From NCBI GenBank assembly GCA_016183985.1, contig JACPDN010000006.1, positions 992,001 to 1,056,000 on the forward strand: a stretch of DNA of 64,000 nucleotides, read 5' to 3'. A program made the translations under genes and the position numbers. Numbering within the stretch: the first letter of the stretch is position 1; every line of letters starts with the position of its first letter. Origin of the DNA: Pseudomonadota bacterium. GTDB lineage: Bacteria > Pseudomonadota > Alphaproteobacteria > Dongiales > Dongiaceae. Below the pieces are notes generated by a model. That model saw nothing but the letters and a program-made list of their open reading frames with translations, had not been told where the DNA came from and made no database searches. Of this stretch, positions 58,035-64,000 are shown piece by piece.

Positions 58035-59973
58035 GGGGAAGTCCTCCCGTCTCCAAAGGCGCCTCCGGCGCCGGCGGAGTCGTCACATCGCTACTTGTTG
58101 CCGATACTGGGGTGGCGCCGAACGGCTTGGCCTTGAAGACCGGTGCCGCATCATCGTTATCCGAATCGGCGGCAGGCGAATCCTTTGTCGGCGCAGACAC
58201 CTGAATGACCTTCGATTTCGCCTTTTTTGAGGCGGCCGAATCGTAATCGGCGACCATCGCAACCAACGGGTTTTGAGCCAGCGGTGAATCATCCGGAATG
58301 GGCGAAATACCCATCAATGGCGCCATACGCTGAACGAGCGCACCGATCACGGGCGCCGCCACCCAACCAGCCGTCGCGTAGCCGTAGGAATGCGCGTTGG
58401 GCTTGGGCTCGTCGACCAGCACCACCGCGGCATAACGCGGCGCACTCATGGGAAAGGCGGCGACGAAAACGGCCATGCGCGAATTTTCGCTGTAGCCCCT
58501 GCCCACCTGCTTGTCGGCGGTGCCTGTCTTGCCGCCCACGAGATAGCCCGGGGCATTGGCCTTCTTGCCGGTGCCGACCTGCACGACGAGGCGCATCAGC
58601 TGACGCATCTGGGCCGAGACCTGCTCGGAAATCACCCGCGTGCCGGTCGCCACTTCATGGGCTTCGCGTTTCAGCAAGGTGGCCTGGCGGAGAATGCCGC
58701 CATTCGCCACCGCGCCCACCGCGGGCAGAACCTGGATCGGCGCCACCGACACGCCATGACCATAGGCGATGGTCATGGTGTTCACGCGCTTCCAGTTCTT
58801 CGGATATTGCGGATCGCCCACCTCGGCGAGTTCTACCGGCGATTTCGCCAGCAGGCCGAAACGCTGCAGATAGGTCTTCTGCACCTCCGCCCCGAAGGCG
58901 TCAGCGAGCTTGGCCGAGCCGATATTGGAGGAATAGGTGAAGATCTCGGGAATGCTCAGCCAGCGATGCTTGCCGTGATAGTCGTCGATCGAGAAGCGGC
59001 CGATCTTGATGGCATGGGTCGCGTCATAGCCGCCGGCCAGGGTCGTGGTGCCGGTATCAAGGCCGATCGCCGTGTTGAACAGCTTGAAGGTCGAGCCCAT
59101 TTCGTAGGTGCCGAGTGTGGCGCGATTGAAACGCGCATCCGCCGTCGCCTCGCCGGGGCGGGCCGGATCGAAATCGGGCAGCGAGACCATGGCGAGCAAT
59201 TCGCCGGTCTGGATGTCCATCACCATGCCGGCACCGCCGATGGCGGTGAAATCGGTCATGGCGCGGCTGATCTCTTCATGCAGGATGTGCTGGATGCGCA
59301 CGTCGATGGCGAGCGTCAGCGGTCGTTGCCCGCCAGCCAACACGTCATCAAAGGACCGCTCGACGCCGGCAAGACCGCGTGAATCGACGTCGGTGAAGCC
59401 GACCACATGGGCGGTCAAATTCCCTTGCGGATAGACCCGCTTGGTCTCGTACTGAAAATAGAGACCCGGAACGCCGAGGCGGTTGACCGCCTGCTGCTGC
59501 TTGGGCGTCAGATTCCGCTTCAGCCAGATGAAGCTCTTATCCGCCGCAAGCTTTGCCGCCGTCGGCCCTTCAGGAAGATCAGCCAGCACGTCGGCCAGCT
59601 GCACCGCCACCTCATCCGGATTCCGGATCTGATGCGGATTGGCATAGAGCGAAGCGGTGGTGAGCGACGTCGCCAGCACGACACCGTTCCGGTCCAGGAT
59701 ATCGGCTCGGTCGGCGCTGGGCGCCACGGCAACCCGCATCGCATCATGATCGCCCGGCATCAGGGTCACCATGGCGAGGCGCGCGGCGATAACGACGAAG
59801 GCCACGGTGAAGAGGCCGAGGCCCAGCATCAGCCGGTTATGGCTCACTTCCAGCGCGCGGCGCTGCACGCCATCGGGCTCCGGCTGCAAGGCAATCGGGT
59901 TGATGACCGGCTGGGCGCGCTGCGCCTTATAGCTGGTTTGTGGCTGAGTGTTGCCGCGCAGCCGCCGGATCAT
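58021..59973 (-). CDS. ftsI: Septal peptidoglycan transpeptidase FtsI (PBP3)
   Basis: This 650-residue class B penicillin-binding protein has a short tail, one membrane helix at ~47-70 (LMLGLGLFTVAFVVIAARLA), a pedestal domain and a transpeptidase domain. Its catalytic motifs are S294-T-F-K297, S348-S-N350 and K482-T-G484. It crosslinks septal wall strands made by FtsW. The C-terminal ~80 residues are a Pro/Ala/Asp-rich extension. Start overlaps the ftsL stop (ATGA). Confidence 0.97.
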   Translation of the reverse strand: MIRRLRGNTQPQTSYKAQRAQPVINPIALQPEPDGVQRRALEVSHNRLMLGLGLFTVAFVVIAARLAMVTLMPGDHDAMRVAVAPSADRADILDRNGVVLATSLTTASLYANPHQIRNPDEVAVQLADVLADLPEGPTAAKLAADKSFIWLKRNLTPKQQQAVNRLGVPGLYFQYETKRVYPQGNLTAHVVGFTDVDSRGLAGVERSFDDVLAGGQRPLTLAIDVRIQHILHEEISRAMTDFTAIGGAGMVMDIQTGELLAMVSLPDFDPARPGEATADARFNRATLGTYEMGSTFKLFNTAIGLDTGTTTLAGGYDATHAIKIGRFSIDDYHGKHRWLSIPEIFTYSSNIGSAKLADAFGAEVQKTYLQRFGLLAKSPVELAEVGDPQYPKNWKRVNTMTIAYGHGVSVAPIQVLPAVGAVANGGILRQATLLKREAHEVATGTRVISEQVSAQMRQLMRLVVQVGTGKKANAPGYLVGGKTGTADKQVGRGYSENSRMAVFVAAFPMSAPRYAAVVLVDEPKPNAHSYGYATAGWVAAPVIGALVQRMAPLMGISPIPDDSPLAQNPLVAMVADYDSAASKKAKSKVIQVSAPTKDSPAADSDNDDAAPVFKAKPFGATPVSATSSDVTTPPAPEAPLETGGLPLAVE

Positions 59974-60533
59974 TCGACACCTGCCTCATTGGCGGGCTCG
60001 GTCTTGCCCTTCCCCGCTTCCGGTTGCGTGTCGGCGCCCTGATTGGATTGCATGTCCTGCAGGATGGCGCGGATCGTGGCGTCGTCTTCTTCGGCAGGCG
60101 CCGCAGCGGGCTTGGCTGCGGAGGTGCTGAAGACCGGATCGTTCTCAGGGGCCGGCGCGGGTTCGACCGTCTTCGCCGCAACCGGCGTCGCCATGACATC
60201 GGCTTCCGGCGCCGAGGCAATCGGCGGCACGGCGGGCGCCGCTTCCGGCGCATCGGCCGGGCGCGGCGCCAGGCTTTCGAAGGTCGCGATCTGGTTCGCC
60301 ATCACCGGCGTCAGATCGGTATGGCGGCGCGTGAGATCGGCCAAGCGCACCGGATCGTTGAGATAGCTCCATTCGGCATCGAGCACGCGCATGGCTTCGT
60401 GATCGGCGGCGATCTGGCGGTTGACCTTGCGGAGATCGCGCTCCTTCGCCTGCACGGCGTATTTCACCTGGAACAGGCCGACACCCAGCAAAGCCAGAAC
60501 GACGAACCAGACGATGGTGCCGATGCGGATCAT
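59970..60533 (-). CDS. ftsL: Cell division protein FtsL, long form
   Basis: This 187-residue bitopic protein has one N-terminal membrane helix (IGTIVWFVVLALLGVGLFQV, ~3-22) and a short leucine-zipper-like coiled coil (KERDLRKVNRQIAADHEAMR, DAEWSYLNDPVRLADLTRRH). A ~100-residue Ala/Pro/Glu-rich periplasmic tail follows that is absent in ordinary FtsL. It links FtsQ/FtsB to FtsWI. Identification rests on position between rsmH and ftsI together with the helix and coiled-coil pattern. Overlaps both neighbours by 4 nt. Confidence 0.88.
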   Translation of the reverse strand: MIRIGTIVWFVVLALLGVGLFQVKYAVQAKERDLRKVNRQIAADHEAMRVLDAEWSYLNDPVRLADLTRRHTDLTPVMANQIATFESLAPRPADAPEAAPAVPPIASAPEADVMATPVAAKTVEPAPAPENDPVFSTSAAKPAAAPAEEDDATIRAILQDMQSNQGADTQPEAGKGKTEPANEAGVE

Positions 60534-61486
60534 GCCGCCACCCCGCCGAGCTTCTCAGCGACACGCAGGCGCGACGAACGCGCACGCGGATTGGCGGCGA
60601 TCTCGGCATCCGACGGCGTGATGCCTTGCGCGGAAACGAGTCGCAAGGTGGCCTTCGTTTCGATGACGTCCGGCAGATGGCGCGACCCCTTCGGGTTACG
60701 TCCCGCCCGCTCGCGCATGAAATGCTTCACACGGCGATCTTCCAGCGAATGGAACGAAACGATCGCCATGCGCCCGCCGGGCGCCAGTATCCGTTCCGCG
60801 GCGTCGAGACCACGATCGATCTCGCCCAGCTCGTCATTGACGGCGATGCGCAGCGCCTGGAAGGTTCGCGTCGCCGGGTCGATCCGGTCCGGACCGCTGG
60901 GGCCGACCGCGCGACGCACGATCTCGGCGAGGCCCGCCGTCGTGGTGATCGGCGCCAAGGCGCGGGCTGCGACGATCGCCTTGGCCACACGGCGCGCCTT
61001 CTTTTCCTCACCGAAGGTGAAGATGAGGTCGGCCAGCGGCCGCTCGGCCATGGAATTGACGATGTCGGCGGCACTTTCGCCGGCCTGTTCCATGCGCATG
61101 TCCAACGGGCCGTCGAAGCGGAAGGAGAAGCCGCGTTCGGCTTCATCGAGCTGCATCGACGAAACACCGAGATCGAGCGTCACGCCGTGGACCGCGCTGA
61201 TGCCGCGATCTTTCAGCAATTCGACCATGTCACCGAAGCGGCCCTGAATCACATGGAGGCGCCCGGCGAATTCCTTGACCAGGTCGTTGGCACCGGCAAT
61301 CGCATTGGGGTCGCGGTCGATCGCAAAGACGGTGCAATTGGCGGCCTGCAGGATCGCCCGCGAATAGCCACCGGCGCCGAAGGTGCCGTCGACATAGATG
61401 GCGCCGTCCTGCGGACCCAAATTGTCAGTGCCAAGCGCTGCGACTACTTCAGCCAGCAGCACCGGTTGATGACGCTGGCCGCTCAT
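60530..61486 (-). CDS. rsmH: 16S rRNA (cytosine1402-N4)-methyltransferase
   Basis: This 318-residue methyltransferase (formerly MraW) modifies C1402 in the ribosomal P site. Motifs are HQPVLLAEVVAAL, YVDGTFGAGGYSRAILQA, the SAM-binding VFAIDRDPNAI, VTLDLGVSSMQLDEAERGFS, FRFDGPLDMRM and the C-terminal VSFHSLEDRRVKHFMRERAG. Overlaps mraZ and ftsL by 4 nt each. Confidence 0.98.
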   Translation of the reverse strand: MSGQRHQPVLLAEVVAALGTDNLGPQDGAIYVDGTFGAGGYSRAILQAANCTVFAIDRDPNAIAGANDLVKEFAGRLHVIQGRFGDMVELLKDRGISAVHGVTLDLGVSSMQLDEAERGFSFRFDGPLDMRMEQAGESAADIVNSMAERPLADLIFTFGEEKKARRVAKAIVAARALAPITTTAGLAEIVRRAVGPSGPDRIDPATRTFQALRIAVNDELGEIDRGLDAAERILAPGGRMAIVSFHSLEDRRVKHFMRERAGRNPKGSRHLPDVIETKATLRLVSAQGITPSDAEIAANPRARSSRLRVAEKLGGVAA

Positions 61487-61941
61487 TGCGCACCGCCGCC
61501 ATTCTTGAGCGTCATGCCTTTCTCGAGCGCGCGGCGACGCGCCTCGGCGCGGTGCGCCTCGAGTGCGGCCGGCTGCCAGATCTCGAAGATCTCGCCGCGG
61601 CCGACAAACGCCGCCTCGTCGCTGAGCTTGGCGTGCGCGATCAGCCCTTCGGGCAGAACGATGCGCCCTTCGCCGTCGAAGGCGAGCTGCTTGGCTTCCG
61701 AGAACAGCGTGATGGAAAGATCGTCATGGGCGTCGGAGAAGAGATCGACGCTGCCCATCTTCTCGACCAGCTTCTGCATCCAGTCGATGCCGGCGCATTG
61801 CAGGGCGTCATAGCGAAAGCCCGGCAGCGCGACGATGCCGTTGAAGTTCTGGCCCGTTAAGGCAGCACGGAACGTCGCCGGGACCGAGACACGGCCCTTC
61901 TTGTCGATCCGGTTGACGAATGTGTCGATGAACAATGCCAT
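61483..61941 (-). CDS. mraZ: Transcriptional regulator MraZ
   Basis: This 152-residue protein has two AbrB-like SpoVT domains, each with the conserved DxxGR pattern: FVNRIDKKGRVSVPATFRAA at ~8-27 and QLAFDGEGRIVLPEGLIAHA at ~85-104. MraZ forms a ring and represses the dcw operon it begins. Four 10-bp-spaced TGGG repeats lie ~110-145 bp upstream of its ATG and are the likely binding site. The ATG at 61941 gives the standard N-terminus. Confidence 0.97.
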   Translation of the reverse strand: MALFIDTFVNRIDKKGRVSVPATFRAALTGQNFNGIVALPGFRYDALQCAGIDWMQKLVEKMGSVDLFSDAHDDLSITLFSEAKQLAFDGEGRIVLPEGLIAHAKLSDEAAFVGRGEIFEIWQPAALEAHRAEARRRALEKGMTLKNGGGAQ

Positions 61942-62053
61942 CGGACGCCAGAACCCCTTTAGGCCAATTTGCGCGCGTGGCCGGCCAGCCACTCGATCCC
62001 CACACGCCCAACTCGGCTTTGCCGTGCGGTCGTGGGAAATCTCCTATTGGCAA

Positions 62054-62087
62054 TGGGATACCATGGGATGGCATGGGCGTCAATGGG
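62054..62087. promoter_or_regulatory. MraZ operator: four TGGG repeats at 10-bp spacing
   Basis: TGGG occurs at 62054, 62064, 62074 and 62084, each preceded by A (ATGGG), an exact 10-bp period. MraZ is known to bind TGGGN repeats separated by 5 bp ahead of mraZ. The repeats read on the plus strand while the operon runs on the minus strand. Confidence 0.85.
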
Positions 62088-62107
62088 AACGAGCTGTAAA
62101 GCCATGG

Positions 62108-62137
62108 AAAATATTGGATTTTTCCATTTTTCCCCAA
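62108..62137 (-). promoter_or_regulatory. Candidate dcw promoter
   Basis: On the minus strand TTGGGG (62137-62132) and TATTTT (62113-62108) are 18 bp apart in an AT-rich stretch. Transcription would start near 62101, placing the MraZ boxes in the early transcribed region, a repressor-compatible layout. Weak -35 match; not decisive. Confidence 0.45.
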
Positions 62138-62496
62138 TTCAGCAAGATCTCGATATGAATATTAACAAGGGCTTGGCAGATACCCCTGATAAGGAAAGTT
62201 AACGAGTCATATCAGGCACTTCAGCCGAAAACCCTTTTTGTTTGCTTAATGTTCTCATTCGTTCTCTAATGTTGACGGCGACAGAGGGGTGATAAGTCCG
62301 TGAAAGGATTCAGGCAAGCGCACTCGGCGGCGCCTGTCGGGTGGGTCGATCTGACGGGGACGGATATGGCCCGGATTTGCTCGTATTGCGGCTTTGATAT
62401 TCCGTATGCGACCTTAAATACGTGCACATATAGGATCGATCTGAATGATCATGCCGGCGCGTTCGACAGACGAAACCGATTGAAGGATTTGGTGGC
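62138..62496. other. Intergenic stretch between the dcw promoter and the Sel1 genes
   Basis: It holds a 10-bp-spaced direct repeat GTTCTC-N4-GTTCTC-N4-GTTGAC (62251-62276), the last copy of which contains TTGACG. Beyond it a 73-codon open frame (62300-62521) with a Cys-x2-Cys runs into the Sel1 gene in another frame, and I do not accept it as a gene. Nothing else is recognisable. Confidence 0.45.
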
Positions 62497-63462
62497 ATGG
62501 ATCGCTGGCAGCACAAGCTGAACAAGCTCAGTCAGGCCCGTACGAAGGACGCCAAGGTTGCCATATGGGGCAAGGCAGCACTCGTCGTCGGCGCCATCGC
62601 CGCCATCTGGCTCCTGATGCAGGATCGCACGCATTCACTTCAGGAGACGCCCGCAGCCGAAACTGCGGAGACAACCGACATCGAAGCGGCCGCCACCATC
62701 GATAACGCGGCGCTCGACGGCTTCGCACTCTTTTATGAGCAGAAGTTTGCTGACGCCTTGCCTTTGCTCCTGCCGCTCGCGGATGCGGGCTCTGGCCACG
62801 CCCAATGCGCTGTCGGCAAAATACTGGCACAAGGACTGGGCGGCACGGAGCCGGACAAGATCGAAGGAACCAAGTGGCTGGACCTTTGCCTGCGCGCACC
62901 GGATGACGCAGGTGACGATGAGGCCCGCGACCTCATGGACCAATTGATCAAGACCGCAGGCTGGGACATCGTCGGTGAGGGGAAACTCCGCGCATTTCAA
63001 TGGCAGCAAGCCAAAATCAATACAGAGCGCCACGAGCCGGGTAGCGCTTCGGAACTCGCCTTGCGTGAACTCGGTACCATGGATGGCAATGCTGCCTTTG
63101 CGCTCGGCTCAAAACTCAATGACGGCACCGATTCACCCGTCGACTATGAAAAGGCGCTACGCTGCTTCAAGCGTGCTGCCGAATTCAATATCGCCGAAGC
63201 GCATTTCAATATCGCCGTCGCCTATTATGCCGGCAAGGGCGTCAAAGCCGATCCGCGCGAGGCCTTGCATTGGTTCAAGAAGGCCGCCGAGGGCAACTTT
63301 GCCGAAGCCGCAACCATGGTCGGGATCATGGCGGCCCGCGGCGACGGCATGGATCCCGACATCGATATGGCGCTGGGCTACCTGAAACAGGGCGCCGATC
63401 TTGGCGATCCAGACGCTGGCCTCATCCGTGAAGCGGTTGCATCCGGGAATATTCCGCAATGA
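62497..63462 (+). CDS. Membrane-anchored Sel1-repeat protein
   Basis: This 321-residue protein has a basic cytoplasmic start, one membrane helix at ~22-42 (VAIWGKAALVVGAIAAIWLL) and Sel1-like TPR repeats outside it (ALPLLLPLADAGSGHAQCAV, ALRCFKRAAEFNIAEAHFNI, ALHWFKKAAEGNFAEAATMV, ALGYLKQGADLGDPDAGLI). Sel1 proteins are scaffolds, in bacteria often linked to envelope, motility or polar complexes; the partner is unknown. The stop overlaps the start of a paralogous gene (ATGA). It is divergent from the dcw cluster. Confidence 0.85.
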   Translation: MDRWQHKLNKLSQARTKDAKVAIWGKAALVVGAIAAIWLLMQDRTHSLQETPAAETAETTDIEAAATIDNAALDGFALFYEQKFADALPLLLPLADAGSGHAQCAVGKILAQGLGGTEPDKIEGTKWLDLCLRAPDDAGDDEARDLMDQLIKTAGWDIVGEGKLRAFQWQQAKINTERHEPGSASELALRELGTMDGNAAFALGSKLNDGTDSPVDYEKALRCFKRAAEFNIAEAHFNIAVAYYAGKGVKADPREALHWFKKAAEGNFAEAATMVGIMAARGDGMDPDIDMALGYLKQGADLGDPDAGLIREAVASGNIPQ

Positions 63463-64000
63463 ATATCGCCGAGACCCATGATCTCGATGCCGTATCACGC
63501 GGCATCGTCTATTGGCAGAAGGGCGCCTATGTGCAGGCTTATATCGCCCTGCTGCCATTGGCCGAGGCGGGTGACGGCGATGCGCAATGTCTGGTGGGTG
63601 CCATGCTGGCGGCTGAGCTCGGCGGCCTGCCGCGCAACCCCGTCAATGCGGTGAAATGGCTGGATGTCGGCATCCGCTGTCCAGACACCACGAACACCGA
63701 CGGCATGCGGCAGATCTATGCCGACCTCATGCGCAAGCTGGAGTGGCGCGTCATCGGCCTCGGACGCTTTCGCGCCTTCCGCTGGCAGCAGGCATTTCTC
63801 AACGCCACGAATGGCGATCCGGCCGAAGCGTCACCCATCGGCCTTGCGGGCCTCAACGACCTGCTGGCCCCAGCCGCATTCCAGCTCGGCGCCGATTTTA
63901 ATCAAGGCCACAATGGACCGATCGATTACGAGAAGGCGTTCTTGTGCTTCAAGCAAGCGGCGAAATTCGATCTGCCGGAAGCCGTCTACAATGTTGCCCT
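63459..64000 (+). CDS. Second Sel1-repeat protein (3' end outside window)
   Basis: The ATG at 63459 overlaps the stop of the preceding gene, and the frame stays open to the window edge (180 codons). It is paralogous to the upstream product: AYIALLPLAEAGDGDAQCLV matches ALPLLLPLADAGSGHAQCAV, and GLGRFRAFRWQQAFLN matches GEGKLRAFQWQQAKIN. Unlike its neighbour it has no membrane helix, so it is probably soluble. The pair looks like a tandem duplication with one member losing or gaining the anchor. Function unknown. Confidence 0.82.
   Translation, partial: MNIAETHDLDAVSRGIVYWQKGAYVQAYIALLPLAEAGDGDAQCLVGAMLAAELGGLPRNPVNAVKWLDVGIRCPDTTNTDGMRQIYADLMRKLEWRVIGLGRFRAFRWQQAFLNATNGDPAEASPIGLAGLNDLLAPAAFQLGADFNQGHNGPIDYEKAFLCFKQAAKFDLPEAVYNVA

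Noticed and set aside
62251-62264. LexA box candidate GTTC-N6-GTTC
   Set aside because: Spacing is 6 rather than the 7 bases of the alphaproteobacterial SOS box.
62300-62521. 73-codon open frame with a CSYCG motif upstream of the Sel1 gene
   Set aside because: It has a single Cys-x2-Cys, no clear ribosome binding site, and overlaps the well-supported Sel1 start in another frame.

Overview
This is a GC-rich, densely coding chromosomal window from a Gram-negative alphaproteobacterium. Three things point there: the order mraZ to ftsZ followed by bamD-recN-ligA, the tsaD / hemC-hemD-mitofilin-hemY layout, and the rlmH-gpmI-M23-ctpA-divergent deacetylase-rppH string. The gene content looks most like Rhodospirillales, but no genus can be named from sequence alone. 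Two chemoreceptors imply a motile cell, BamD an outer membrane, and the DNPR motif in MurE a meso-diaminopimelate peptidoglycan.

Layout. 1-3.8 kb: the 3' end of trxB, a LysR regulator, a membrane-anchored histidine phosphatase, a Pmp3/YqaE-like peptide, and a GntR(FCD)-OsmC pair whose promoter carries a perfect 24-bp palindrome over the start codon. 3.8-4.4 kb: a gene-free stretch with a run of short hairpins ending in an intrinsic terminator, read here as a candidate small RNA. 4.4-14.1 kb: accessory functions, namely an orphan solute-binding protein, an MFS carrier, a chemoreceptor, a TetR-controlled HlyD/EmrB-type efflux pair and guanine deaminase. 14.1-21.5 kb: a DUF2272 lipoprotein, then rlmH, gpmI, an EnvC-like M23 protein, ctpA, a YibQ-like deacetylase and rppH. 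21.6-28.2 kb: acetyl-CoA synthetase, a second chemoreceptor, creD, an EVE protein and a YciI protein. 28.2-34.1 kb: tsaD divergent from hemC, a HemD-mitofilin fusion, a HemY-like TPR protein and tRNA-Thr(CGT).

34.1-37.3 kb is a visibly more AT-rich segment directly after the tRNA. It holds a PAS/PAS/degenerate-GGDEF protein, an excisionase-like helix-turn-helix protein and a lone Flp pilin. 37.3-42.8 kb (minus strand) holds a PAS-type protein, ligA, recN and bamD. 43.0-61.9 kb is the complete dcw cluster on the minus strand: mraZ, rsmH, ftsL, ftsI, murE, murF, mraY, murD, ftsW, murG, murC, murB, ddl, ftsQ, ftsA, ftsZ. Most junctions overlap by 1-14 nt. Four 10-bp-spaced TGGG repeats lie ahead of mraZ and a strong terminator follows ftsZ. 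62.5-64 kb: two tandem, overlapping Sel1-repeat genes divergent from mraZ, the second cut by the window edge.

I see no CRISPR array, insertion sequence or integrase. The main points for a second look are the multi-hairpin RNA candidate, the GntR operator on a probably leaderless start, the HemD-mitofilin fusion with an internal ribosome binding site, the hairpin that buries the creD ribosome binding site, the four-box MraZ operator, and the tRNA-flanked segment with its unusual PAS/GGDEF-like protein.
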